Positions 12,982 to 24,350 of a stretch of DNA of 64,000 nucleotides are shown here, one piece after another. Below the pieces are notes generated by a model that ran no database searches, had not been told where the DNA came from, and saw only the letters and a list, made by a program, of their open reading frames with translations. The stretch lies in assembly GCA_034670405.1 (NCBI GenBank), contig JAXDDX010000001.1:14208501-14272500 (forward strand), written 5' to 3'. How positions within the stretch are numbered: the first letter of the stretch is position 1; each line of letters opens with the position of its first letter. The stretch comes from Hoplostethus atlanticus (lineage: Eukaryota; Chordata; Actinopteri; Trachichthyiformes; Trachichthyidae). The position numbers were made by a program, and so were the translations under genes.

Positions 12982-13704
12982 CTGGATGATGTAAGAAAAA
13001 AACCTTCTTTTTGGGAAAAATATCCATTGATCTCCATGGGTCATCCTGGGTTGAGAACATGGTGCTGGTATGCTTTGGGGAACCTGAGAGAAAAAGTCCT
13101 CTTTTGGAGCAGGAATGAGGGAAACTTCCACAAAAGGGTACATGAGCTGATAATGAAAAATAAAAAAAATAATAAACTATTGACTGCCACAGTAAAAGTT
13201 GTATCAAACATAAGGTACTTACATGAAACTATACATTGGAACCATGTGCTACAATGTGTATATGTGTGGATGCAGCAATGAATATCTTGGATTTACTTTC
13301 TGTACATTCATGTCTTTTCAACATTTGTTTGCAAGCACCCTCGAATGACAATGAAAAGACAATTAATAAACCTCATGTTCAGAAATGAATGTTTACAGTG
13401 TTACACTATAATGTATCAGTTTCCAGTCTGTGAATACAAAAAAAAACAGTTTTCAAGATTTTACATTCCAGCTTTGACAACAATTTAGACAAATTCAAAT
13501 AAAACTTGATCATATCCTCCCTATCAAAAGTCCATATAGCAACCAATCCCATGCACGAAGTAATTATCAAATCTCAATCACAAAAGGCCATGTGAAATAC
13601 TTTGCACCATGTTGTTACAGTACATCATCTTTAGCGAAGCACAGGAGGTCCACATTGAACCGCCTCTGATGGTATGGTTTTGAGAAATCCCAAATGTACA
13701 CGAC
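12982..13704. other. Convergent 3' regions of fam180a and slc23a4
   Basis: The stop codons of the two genes face each other 723 bp apart. Plus-strand AATAAA signals at 13159, 13171 and 13365 (and 13498) could serve fam180a. No canonical AATAAA on the minus strand was seen for the transporter in this interval, so a variant signal, or one lying inside the fam180a gene, is likely. Confidence 0.5.
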
Positions 13705-16700
13705 TCATAGAGCCACTCCAATAGTTATCTGTGAAGGCTCAGGGTCCAGGGTGTTAGTGTCTGCTCCACATCCATCCAAGGAGCTAGATAGGCCAGGAGG
13801 GCAGAAAGGTATGTAGCGCAGCCAGGAAAAAGAAGACAAGTAAGAGCTGATGCCAAAGGGAAGGTTGTAGACTTCTCCGCTCTCCAGTGTGTTGCTGGAG
13901 TCATCCTGGTGAGCCTTGTTCCAGGCTAGGATGCCTCGTTCATGCTTTGATCCTGTTGGACACAGAGCAGCGGTGTTTAAATGTCTCCACGCTAAGATCT
14001 TGTTTTATCACTTCACTTACATGGTCTACTGAAGGAATGAGATTGTTGTCTCTGCCTTCATGTAATCTGGTTATACTAGCTTTCGTGCTTTGTTTTAGCT
14101 TTCTTGTTTGTTTTCTCTATCGCTTGGGAACCAGGCGTCATGTCCCCGGAACCAATTGCTGTCAGCAGATTCGGTTCATCTTCCTGTGCATTCTGGGACA
14201 TTCTTTTCTCAAGGACTGGGATGTGCCATTTTCTGGTTAGGCCACTACTACTATAGTACATGGTATAGTACATATACTATAGTATCACCATGTAAGAAGA
14301 GCATGTTATCTACTCGCACTTTCAACTGCCCAGGACAGTGCTACGGACGAGCAACCAGCGTTAGCTAAGAAAGCTAAAAGGCCTGGTTTTCAAGCCCAAA
14401 CACCAAACAGCAAAGCATCATTATTATTATTATTACAGTATTTGGCATGATATATTACCTCTTCACTCTACACATTTCTGCTTTAATTAGCTAGCGTACT
14501 TGTCTCTATCGTGAAAATGTGACTTTGTTTGTGTCAATTATAGAGAAGGGTCCAACTGCAGACCTCCCTCCTGAGGCCCCAGTTCTGTGAGCCAATGGGG
14601 TTTGAGCATGACCTCCCTCCTGAGGCCCCTATAGTTCTGAGCCAATGGGGGTTGAGCATGAGTAGTAGGGTTCCGTTGTATGAAGTACATAAACTTTCAC
14701 TTATTTCACCTTAGCAGTCCACGAAAATCTGTTTCTGAACAAATTTGAGGCGAGAAATGAGCAATCCAGAGTCTGAATCTTCACTCATATTAGATGTACA
14801 AGGCCTAATTTAAAAGTTTGTTCTGACTTTCGTAAGGCAACGGCACTACTGCACTGCCGGTTGCCACTGCCTTCATGGCCGTGCTTCAAGCTTGTGGGGG
14901 ACACCAAAGTGAAGCAGCAAAGCCCCAAACAACTACACGACTACAATTACAGGCCACCTTAACTCAAGTGGACAGGACAGGACTTCTCAATGTTGTTGTA
15001 ATCCCTACTGTCACCGATAGACAGTATAGATTACTTAATGCCCCTTTAAGTATACTAAAGGTATACTTGAGGTACATTTTATGCACAAAAATGATGTCAC
15101 AGTCATCAATTATTAATCAAATTATGACAATTACGATGGTTACATAATATGAGAGATTACCTGGAATGGTGTTGTCCAGTATGAAGCCAAAGAAACCTCC
15201 TATAAACATACTGGTGGTCAGAAGTACCTGCAGCACCTGGTCGAGCTCTACCACACCTACAGATTACAACACAATGAGACTGGAGAAGCATTCATTTGGC
15301 CAAAGGTGTGAATTGTTCCTATTATCAAGTATGGGGTGATTTTAATCATTTTAGTTGTCCTAAATAGATATCATGGTGACATTTTATCCTTGTACCTGTA
15401 GCTATAGCTTTGGGGTTCTTAAATATCCAGTTAGGAATGACCAGACCAGAGAACATGGAGAAGCCGAAGATGAAGATGTTTCGTGATGAATTCATGTCTG
15501 CATACTGTAAAATTATAGAGAAAAAACACAGAGGCGGTAAGATATCAGTGGAGGGACGCATCTGAGAACATTTGTAGTATTGTTCTCATGTAATAATCCA
15601 GTTCAACGTGAAAGACAATCATGCTGAAAATGTTTCAGATGTTGGGCTACTTACCTGCAGATTAGAAACTCCAGCTGCAGTAATGACCCCGAACATAACC
15701 ATAAACATTCCTCCAACCACGGGTGTTGGGATGGTGGTGAAGATGGCGCCTGCTTTACCAAATACACCCATGATAATCATTATGACACCACTGGCTACTA
15801 TCACCATGCGACTGCCAACCTGCAAACAGAGAAGACAGATGTATTTTTACAGCAATAGATGTATAGGAAATATATTTTGTAGTTTTGCGTTTCACAGGTA
15901 CTGTACACTCTATAACATCTATCAATACACTGTATGACACATGTTGATCTTATCTACAAAGGTGCCACAGACATATTAAAACCTTCCTCTGAACCTAAAT
16001 ATGGAGGCTCATCTCACCTTTGTAATACCAAGGGCTCCAACATTCTCGCTGTATGAGGTGGTGCCGTTTCCTGTGCCCCAGGCCCCGGCCAGCAGACAGC
16101 CCAGTCCCTCAATGCCAATCCCCCTGTTGATGGCATGTTTAGGGGGAGGAGGAGCCCCAGATAGCCTGGCACAAGCGTGGTAGTCTCCCAGAGACTCTAT
16201 CATGGAGGAAATCACACCAGCCAAGATGCCAACCACCCCTGCCAGGCTCACAGTTGGCATCCCCCACTGACCTAAGGGTGGATTCAGACATTGGGAATCA
16301 GAGGATGTCATGGCATAATGAAACTGATGTTTATATCATCACGATTAAGGTTTGGCCTCAGAGCCTGCTGGTTTGATATTGGACTATTTCCTTTTGGGCT
16401 TCTTATATAGAACATTTTACTTTGTTCTCTCTTTCATGGGACTGTATTTTGACTTGTTGGTCTGCAACGTTTAGGTTTGTCATGATGCTGCTTTCTTGGC
16501 CAGGTCTCCCATAAAAAAGAGATTCTTAATCTCAATGGGACAAACTTGGTTAAAAAGGTCAATGAAAATAAATAAAATGAATTGTATTCACGCAAATGGA
16601 AGACATTATTATGGTCAATAAATATACTTTATAATCTCCACAAAAAGAAAGACAATTCAGTAGCATAAACAAGCCATTAATGTCACTGATTTAATGTTAA

Positions 16701-18727
16701 CCATTACGTTGGTTTAGCAGCTCTGCTTCTTACCTGGGTACGGGAAGCTGAACCAGGGAGCTTGGCCCATGACATCTCCCTTCAGATCAGTACGGGCCAG
16801 GTAGCCATACTGGTCTGGGTCAGAGGGAAGGACATTGTAGGTTGTCAGAATATAGCAGATGAGCCATGACAAAGTGATACCGAGGAGAACCTGACAACAC
16901 AGAGAATAATGTTAGAATACAATTCTTCCTGTACAAAAATGTTTGTTGCACCTTCTATTTACCTTTCTACAGAGAGCTAAAGGTATAAAGAATGAGGCAA
17001 AATACATAATTTGCTTCAAACAAAGACAATCATTAGAGGTAAGGACAAGATGATTTGTTTCCAACTTACAGGGAGCATCTGAAAGACATAGATGTGGGAG
17101 GTGTGCAGCTTTTTATCTTTGCTGTATGTGGGAAAGGGCACCGGTATGTGGCGGAGGTACTGGGAGAACAGGATGATCAGTGCTGTGGTCCTGTGTGAGA
17201 GAGGGAGAAAAGAAATGACTGATGATACAAAATATGCCTCCAAAGGTTATACTGCACTGCCCTGACTGCCCTAATTCTCTGCAACTAGTGAGAATTGCAG
17301 GCCGTCGGGAGGTTTACCCACATGGCAGAGATACCCCAGTGATTTCCAGCGCTTGTGCCTGCTGAGTCAAATAGGGACAGTCCAATGAGAGAGATGGTGG
17401 GTGCGATGGTGAGAGGTCCAATGAAGCGCATGAAGAGGCCGATGAGGCCGGAGAAACCCACGATAACTTGGAAGAGAGAGCCTACCATGATGGACCCCTG
17501 CAGCTGTAGACAGAGACAAAAGTCAAAAAATGATAATAATGCAGTTAAAATTTGGCATCACTCTTATTACATAGTTATTATTTAGAAATGCACAGTGATA
17601 TTTAGTGTCACCATTCAAATTATGAATTATTCAATTCAATAAATGAATTGCGATGTCTTGGTACAAATTACTGGAAACAAATAAAACCACGGTTGAGACG
17701 ATCGGTAGCCTCTATTTCACGCCAATGGTATTGTTAGAGCATGTTTCTCAAAATTAAGACCACATCTTCCTGTTGCAAAGAAGGTGTTGCTACTTGTCCC
17801 ACCTGGCATCGCTCCATGTGGATTTGTAGCTTTATTGAGGGGAATAAACATGTTGGAAGTGAATTTTTCCATCTGCCTTTCACTCATTCCACCATCTGCC
17901 ATTGCGAGAAACTCTGAAAGCTTTAACTCCATGTGTGCTGGAAAAACTTCTGCCCTGTTTTGTGCCATAAACCAATCTCCCTCTGTGTCGTAAATCACTA
18001 CAGCAGATTCTCCGCTTAATCCATTTTAAGAGGACGTCCCCATTTCATTGTCAACCAAATATGAGTTCAATTGAATCAGTTCCCTGTCACGTTAGCGGTG
18101 ATTAGAAAGATCCGATGGCCGCAGTTTACTTACTGCTCTCATTCGACTCTGCCACACCTCTATGTAGGCTGTGGAGGAGGTGTTGACCAGGCTGGCGTTT
18201 TGGGTCCAGGCTGGACATGTCCACTCGGGCATGGACAGCATTGCCATGGAGGGGGCAAGCAACGTGAACGTACCACCTTGAAGAATCGGCAATCTGGAGG
18301 GAAGAGGGCGACGAGAGAAGGGGGAGGTAGGAAAGGGAGTGAAAGAATGAAGGGAGGGGCAGACAGACAGACAGACAGGCAGGTAAATAGTCAGACAGAC
18401 TGACAGACTTCAATGTTGAAGCCAGTGTTAAGCAACCTTCTAGATATCAGTGTGATAAGATGTTCTCCGGGCCCGGGTACAGAATATGATACACTGAATT
18501 CATCAAGTGAATCATTACCGAATGAATCATTTTAATTGATAGCAATAATCATAGCCAGAGTTAGTTTGAGGCGGGTGTTAAAGTTAGATCCTGATTATAT
18601 CATATCATCATTATCTAGAAAGCAGAGAGCAGGGTTTTTAGGGAGGGGTTCATGAATCAACCACCTCACTACCTAACAAAGGTGAAAAAAGGTCACACTG
18701 CTCACTGCACAGTGCTTGATGGTTGGC

Positions 18728-18794
<67 letters not shown>

Positions 18795-19094
18795 GCCCGC
18801 CAAAGTTACTGTGTTGCCTGTGGCCACAGCTCAAAGAGGGGAAATATTAAATTGCTGAGCTCTCACATTAATACCTAACGTTTTGGTATTTATAAGCCAT
18901 GAGAGGTTCAAAGAGCACTGCGGTGTCAACATTTAGAATTATTTATTGAGATGATACCGTAATGTCAAGATAAATTGATTGTATTTCAATCACTGGAAAC
19001 AAATAAAACAATGGTTGAGACGATTGGTAGCCTCTATCTCATGCCAATGGTATTGTTAGAGCATGTTTCTCAAAATTAAGACCATATCTCTCTC

Positions 19095-19142
<48 letters not shown>

Positions 19143-21018
19143 TTCTCTCTCACTGTATTTCTCTCTCTCAATCGCATTCTAGATGATAAAAGGGTTGATT
19201 TGAATCATGTGAGGGTACAGAAAGATCATGACTCTCTAATCAAATGCTGAAGGGTAAATGGGTTAAAAGTCTTCTGCTTCGTAAACACCCCCATATACTG
19301 CTAACATGCACTGTCCACAGCTCACATCAGACTGTGACAAAACCTAAATTTCACAGTGCAAAATGAAGTTACTGAATACTTTTTTTTATGGAAAACATCA
19401 ATCACAGGAGAATGCCAAAGACAATTCACTTCTAGTAGATACCTTTTGATGGAAATTCATAATGATTTCCATCCTAAGGCACACAAATCTACGGTGCTTT
19501 TTTTGGCTGAAACAGGGTGCCGTTAAACACGTCCATTGTTTTTCCTCACAGCTGACCACCATGTATTTGGAGAGAGACAAGAAAGCGTCAGTGGTACTAA
19601 GCCAAGGGAATGTGGATTTAGCAAGAACGAGATTCCAAACATAATAAGATGGAAATTCCTTCCCTAATCCTACTGTGACGCCAATACTGGGGCAGGCTGG
19701 GTTCAGAGCTACAAAACATTGTTTAGGTTCATGGTTACAAAACAAAATCAGCAGTTACAACTGAGATCATTTCAAGTCTGCTGTGTGTCCGTCACTGCGC
19801 ACGAGTGACGCTTCAGATTACCCAAGTGTTTGTGTACACGGCGTGCTGCTCTGTGGCGAAACAGAAGTTGGTGTTTGTTGTTTTTCTGTTCTGGCTTTTG
19901 TATTTTTGTATTGTATTTTACTTCATCGCATCTCTGTATTCTGCATTCTGTGGACTTATGGATGCAAGACTATGAAATACAATCAATTTATCTTGACATT
20001 ATGGTATCATCTCAGTGAATGATTGAAAATGTTGACACTGAAGTGCTCTTTGAACCTCTCATAGCTTAAAATACGTTAGGTATTTTCAGCAATTTAATAT
20101 TTCCCCTGTTTGATAAGCTCCTAAAAGTAAGCTGTGGCCACAATAGAATACCTCATTGTTCATAGTTAATGCAGCACAGTAACTTTGGCGGGCATCAGAG
20201 TTCAGCAGAGGTTAAGAAGGAAAGCTACGAGGTTGTTCTGCTGCGCCTGTTTAATCAGAGGGAGCAGCTTGCTTAATTCCATTTAAAAAATATCCCCTGC
20301 TGTAGTCGCCCACAAACTACGACAGCATGAAACAATGCATTGAATCTGTACATCTTATTTATTGAAACAATGTATATTATCATGAGAATTTAAAATATAT
20401 CGACTACAATCATCTACAACTGACCAACACCAAACATGAACCACTCCAACCTCCTCCAAACATCGTCCCCTCATCATCATCCTCCTTCTCATCATTCTCA
20501 TCCTCTTCCTCATCATCTACTTCTTTTTCTGTTTCACTCACCTAATGCCGAAGGTGACTTGCAGCAGGGTGCACAGGCCAGAGACGAAGAAGATGGTACT
20601 GATGAGGTGGCTCTGTGAGAGGCTGTCATGCTGCAGACACAGCCCCTGGGACAGGATCAGAGGGATGGCAATGATCCCCCCAAATGCCGTCAAACAATGC
20701 TGAGTGAGCAGAATGGCAGGAAGAAGAAGGAGGAAAGGATGAGTTTAGTTTAACGTATTTGTTCACATGGGCTGCTTGAGTCAAGATTCGTAGCAGCCTG
20801 TGTATAAGGTATCGTCTGCTTCCAACCATCATGCAAAAAGAAAGTAAAAGAAAATGCTGACATACCTGAATACCTAGAATGATGCACAGGTACCAGGGAG
20901 GAGTGTCGGTCACACAGTAAACTAACTTGTTCTTGTCCTCTTGTTCCTCCACTGACACTCCACTGTCCGATCCTTCTCCATCTTTTTTCTCAGGTAGATC
21001 ACAGAAGCGTCCGTCAAG
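13705..21018 (-). CDS. slc23a4: SLC23-family Na+/nucleobase transporter (slc23a4-like), 11 secure coding exons
   Basis: In transcript order the exons are 21018-20866, 20699-20542, 18293-18134, 17503-17322, 17190-17070, 16890-16734, 16271-16018, 15819-15655, 15504-15396, 15256-15161 and 13952-13705. All junction phases match and the exons give 600 residues, plus an unresolved N-terminal exon. The family (NAT/NCS2, SLC23) comprises Na+-coupled plasma-membrane carriers of ascorbate (SLC23A1/2) or nucleobases (SLC23A4/SNBT1). Seen here: [13 protein letters not shown], a QH pair in the first membrane segment, [16 protein letters not shown], two glycosylation sequons (NAS, NTS) in a Cys-rich outer loop, [34 protein letters not shown] and the NAT signature [10 protein letters not shown]. 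The C-terminus is hydrophilic. LQGGTF and the Glu-type signature fit SLC23A4 rather than the ascorbate carriers, whose signature starts with Pro. The human counterpart is a pseudogene. The exon 17503-17322 donor is the less common GTGGGT. Confidence 0.88.
13953..15160. other. slc23a4 last intron
   Basis: No exon was recognised. It holds a two-copy 49/50-bp tandem duplication (14561-14659), a weak imperfect hairpin (14258-14293) and an ATT trinucleotide run near 14420. Confidence 0.55.
14561..14659. repeat. Two-copy 49/50-bp tandem duplication
   Basis: Copies 14561-14609 and 14610-14659 both start GACCTCCCTCCTGAGGCCCC and end GAGCAT. They differ by a small shuffled indel (CAGTTCTGTGAG versus TATAGTTCTGAG) and one G in the following run. 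Confidence 0.85.
16018..16271 (-). CDS. slc23a4: slc23a4 exon with the substrate-site motifs
   Basis: This exon of 254 bp encodes [26 protein letters not shown] and, in its last ten codons (16047-16018), [10 protein letters not shown]. In the NAT/NCS2 family the acidic residue of the I-E-S stretch (TM8) and the first residue of the [Q/E/P]-N-x-G-x(4)-T-[R/K/G] signature (TM10) line the substrate site. Glu at this signature position is the form found in bacterial UraA, while SLC23A1/2 ascorbate carriers have Pro. Confidence 0.85.
16385..16580 (+). repeat. 3' tail of a fish non-LTR retroelement
   Basis: The end GCTTTCTTGGCCAGGTCTCC, then AAAAGAGATTCTTAATCTCA and ATGGGAC, followed by GGTTAAAAAGG and AATAAAATGAATT, matches a widespread teleost retroposon tail (…AATCTCAATGGGAC…GGTTAAATAAAGG). 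It lies in a slc23a4 intron. The 5' border is a guess. Confidence 0.5.
17504..18133. other. slc23a4 intron with an unrecognised open frame and a duplicated segment
   Basis: A minus-strand frame at 17998-17717 (93 codons) stays open but has no recognised domain and no exon borders. It overlaps the 98-bp segment 17670-17767, which recurs at 18992-19089 with 6 mismatches. Together these suggest part of an uncharacterised repeat rather than a gene. Confidence 0.35.
17670..17767. repeat. 98-bp segment, copy A of a dispersed pair
   Basis: Same orientation and length as 18992-19089, with about 94% identity (6 differences, no indel). Both start ACTGGAAACAAATAAAAC and end with AAAATTAAGACCA(C/T)ATCT. 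Confidence 0.85.
18731..18790. repeat. (CT)n microsatellite
   Basis: A pure 60-bp (TC)n run abutting the left arm of the foldback structure. Confidence 0.95.
18992..19089. repeat. 98-bp segment, copy B of a dispersed pair
   Basis: Partner of 17670-17767. It lies directly inside the left arm of the foldback structure and runs into a (CT)n tract, where similarity stops. Confidence 0.85.
19087..19151. repeat. (CT)n microsatellite
   Basis: A slightly interrupted (TC)n run inside the foldback loop. Confidence 0.9.
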
Positions 21019-21994
21019 CTTCAATACCAGTCAGATAGAGGGGCAGACAGACAGAAGATCAGCTAAATTTCACAGATGGCATAGATCTAGTCTTGTGTAA
21101 ACTCTATATTTTTATTGTAGTAGGGTTAGAGCAATACAATTTTTACAGCCCCATTGCCCTATTGCCCTAGGACAGTCTATCAGGCATTGTAATTAATGAG
21201 TGGCACCCATTTTCTTTTATCACATCAAAGAGGTTGTAGGGAACTATGAGTCTTATAAGCCACAGAGAGCAAACAATGGAACAATGGAACATTTTCTAAT
21301 ACAAAATCTTGCTTGTCAGGGTAGGAAGTTTTTTTTGTTTTTTTTGTTTTAATAAAATGGCAATGAAAGTATTAAAGTACATCATTTATTTATTTATTTA
21401 TTTAACATTATAGCCCAGCTGATCAATCATCACTGTTGGGGACAGGTGCAGTTACAGACATCCATGACAAGGAAGCCCAGTTTATTTTGATTTTTTTATA
21501 TATATATATATATATAGAAATGAGGCCACTGACAGACACACATGAGATTTCGTAGTTTCTGCTTTTGCTCCTCTGACTCAGCTGAACAAAATAACCCTTC
21601 TCTTTTCAAGAATGCTATTTTTTAGCGTGGAGCAGCAGACATGTAAACAAAGTGCATCCATGACACCAGTTCGCTTGTTATTCTGCCTGATGTAACTTGT
21701 TAGTTTACTGTGTTGTCCAGCTGAATAATAAGAAAAGAGATAAATAAATCACCAAGTGACATTTTCACGTAACATCCAGATATGTGTTTACATTCATATA
21801 ATCTATATCTATAATCAAATAAGTCCCCGGATTTCCATATAAGTATGATAAGTTATAAGAAGAAATGTTTAAAGATGTTTGTCAAGTAAGTGGTTGTTGA
21901 ATTCACATCGCATCAACCATCATGAACTCTACTGAATCAGTACATACAGTATCAGCACTGTTCGAAACATCTCTTAACCAGATATTATACTCAC

Positions 21995-22092
21995 AGAAAA
22001 CGCGTAGTTCTCAAGACCGTTGCTTTCCTTTTCCAGGAACCATATCAGCCTCAGCCTGTAGCCTCAGGTAGATCCCCGGGAATGCTGGTCTT
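21995..22092 (-). CDS. slc23a4: Tentative first visible exon of the slc23a4-like gene
   Basis: On the minus strand a frame reading WFLEKESNGLENYAFS ends in a good donor (GTGAGT, starting at 21994) and joins exon 21018-20866 in phase 0. The frame has an in-frame TGA just upstream (near 22063-22065) and no ATG, so the start codon must lie in a further exon joined at an internal acceptor such as CAG before 22055. If the exon instead begins at 22092 (acceptor CTCAG), its only ATG (22043) opens an 11-codon frame ending in TGA, which would be a small upstream frame. The 5' end of the gene is therefore unresolved. Confidence 0.4.
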
Positions 22093-22335
22093 CTGAGCCA
22101 GGAACCAAAACAGAGAGTACAGACAGGAGACAGAAAAGAAATCAGTCAGAGTGGAGGAGAGAGGGGAGGAGAAAGACTGAGGGAGTGTGTGTGGGGGGAA
22201 GGGGGGGTAGTAAAGTTCAGACACAAGATACTGCGGTTACTGATTGAAATGAGTCCCACCAGCAGCTCACGTGAACCCAATTACAACAGCAGCTGACCTG
22301 GAGGGGAGAAAACCCTTTCAGACCGTGTATTACAT

Positions 22336-22338
<3 letters not shown>

Positions 22339-22410
<72 letters not shown>
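22339..22410. repeat. (CT)n microsatellite
   Basis: A pure 72-bp (CT)n run just upstream of the slc23a4 first visible exon, on that gene's 5' side. Confidence 0.95.
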
Positions 22411-22413
<3 letters not shown>

Positions 22414-23672
22414 ACACACTCCTACCTGTCTTTTTTTATTCCATGACAAAGTCCCATTGAGGTGATTGAAAGATCATAGAAATGGAGAGAATAGATATCA
22501 TCTATTAGGTTAATAAGGTTTGTTTACCCACAACCACATTTGTTATCTTGATTTTTCCACTCAATTTTTTTTCAGATTTTACCAACTGTTGTCAAATACT
22601 TTTTGGTAAGATTAATCTCAATGACTATCACATGGAACAATGACCCATTTCTGTAAATGCTAACTTAATTTCCGAATTTGCAGTAAAGCTATTAACTGTT
22701 ATTAGATTTAAATGGATCAGCGGTTTGATAGCAACACTCAAGAGCATCAACTACTTAATCAAGAAGGCCCAGAAGACATTGGTCTTGGTGCAACCGAGGA
22801 AGCATCTCATGATGATGGGGTCAGAATCTGAAAGTATTTTCACCTTCATCACAGATTGGTTCATATGTATCCAATTCATCTACCACAAACTACAGTTTGT
22901 AAAACTGACTGATACAGTTTACAAGAAGTAACCCTTACCTTTTTCACAATCTCGCGCTACTTAAATTATCTTCACAACCTTGTGCAATTTAAGACTTTTT
23001 ACACTAGAATGATGAGTATTATTCCATGATGCCCATAATTGTTTTCATGCATCTCTTCTATAGTATCAGCTTTACTGTATGCCATGCCTCATCTCTCATG
23101 TGAATATATTGTGAGATGGCTATTTACCAGTGATTCTGATATCTCATGGCTATCAAATTCCTCAAATTCTAGCAATATCATAATTTTTTGCATCAGTTCA
23201 TGGCTGAGCAGTCTGAAACATTCAACATTCAGATTCCTGACAGAGCGCAATTCTCGGGGGGAGGCCTGCTGAGATGCCATTGTGTGGCATTTCTACATAT
23301 ACTGGAAACATCTGCCAGAAAATAACAAATATTGGTGCATTGGAAATTCATAAGGAAGTAAAATTATAATTGAAGTCGGTTTAGTTGCCAGTGACGTTGT
23401 GGTGCTTCCCCCATCAAATGGTCTCCCTGGAAATATTGCAGCAAATATTCCCTGATGTCATCAAGTATTCAGTTTATACAATACTTCACCTCGGTCATCA
23501 GCAGGTCTTAGTCTGGTCACACTGTTTTGATCTCCGCAAAATCCAGTGAGCATGATGCCCCTCAGATAGGAATGGGACCTTGCATGCATGCACTGAACAG
23601 ATTGGTTGAAGGAAATTGATCTTGCAAGGCACAGAGAGTAGTGGCACTGGGGTGTCATGAGTTTCATGTGTG

Positions 23673-23674
<2 letters not shown>

Positions 23675-23710
<36 letters not shown>
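23675..23710. repeat. (GT)n microsatellite
   Basis: A pure (TG)n run of about 36 bp. Confidence 0.9.
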
Positions 23711-23711
<1 letters not shown>

Positions 23712-24350
23712 ATACAGTATAATGTGACTGTGACTGCAGCACATGAGGACCCATCAAACATCTGATAGATCAGCGATGGGCAGACAGTAGTTTTCAAATA
23801 GCGACTTTACTTTTAAAGGCTGAAAGAAGCTGGAATCATATATTTGATAGTGTACATGCATAGTTACATGTGGTTCTACATGCAGATTTTATTTAACATT
23901 TATATTGTTAGAAATGATGTCATGAGCCCTCTTTCAAATGCACATGGTTATGCTTTAACACACAATCACAATTAAATATACACAGAAACACGTACACAAC
24001 TGTAGTACGCCACATTTTGTTGTCAGGAGATGCTGATGTCTGTTGTCTTCGGAGGCGCTGATGGGATTCATTTTGTAATTGAGAGGTGTGTTCTGCAGCA
24101 GCTCAAATAACTGCAGAGTAATGGTCAAAAAGGCAAATTGTGTTAGATCAGTTGAGATCATGAGAGAAGATCAACACGAGAGAATATGTCTTTTCTGGAT
24201 TTATTATATTTGCAAATAGAGTTAAAACCACACACACCAGGGTGTATGCACAATGAACTGAGCAATTCAGTTCCTCAGATACATTCACACAAACTATCTC
24301 TACATACACACACAGTTCAAGGTAGATAAGTGAAGGATCACTTGTAATTG

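Larger units (their letters stand above)
18787..20200. repeat. Foldback structure with inverted arms of about 200 bp
   Basis: The left arm (18787-18987) and right arm (19974-20200) are inverted copies. Examples: GATGCCCGCCAAAGTTACTG versus its complement at the far right; ATGAGAGGTTCAAAGAGCAC versus GTGCTCTTTGAACCTCTCAT; TCAAGATAAATTGATTGTAT versus ATACAATCAATTTATCTTGA. The right arm has extra segments of about 20-30 bp. The 986-bp loop holds the 98-bp copy B, a CT tract and unique DNA. The structure sits in a 2.25-kb slc23a4 intron (18294-20541). It resembles a foldback element or a pair of inverted insertions; no transposase frame was seen. Confidence 0.75.

Noticed and set aside
12600..13207. 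Minus-strand frames over the last fam180a exon
   Set aside because: Antisense shadows; the plus-strand exon has a clear FAM180 match and a splice acceptor.
14258..14293. Hairpin ACATGGT...ACCATGT with inner ATAGTA/TACTAT
   Set aside because: The stem is short, has a 6-nt bulge and is AT-rich; such structures are expected by chance in this composition.
17717..17998. 93-codon minus-strand frame in a slc23a4 intron
   Set aside because: No known domain, no splice sites that fit the gene, and it overlaps a duplicated repeat segment; not called as a gene.
23089..23280. 63-codon minus-strand frame starting MASQQASPREL and ending near a GTAAAT donor, upstream of slc23a4
   Set aside because: Considered as a first exon of slc23a4, but its phase does not fit the next exon and no SLC23 resemblance is seen. 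It is left as unrecognised.
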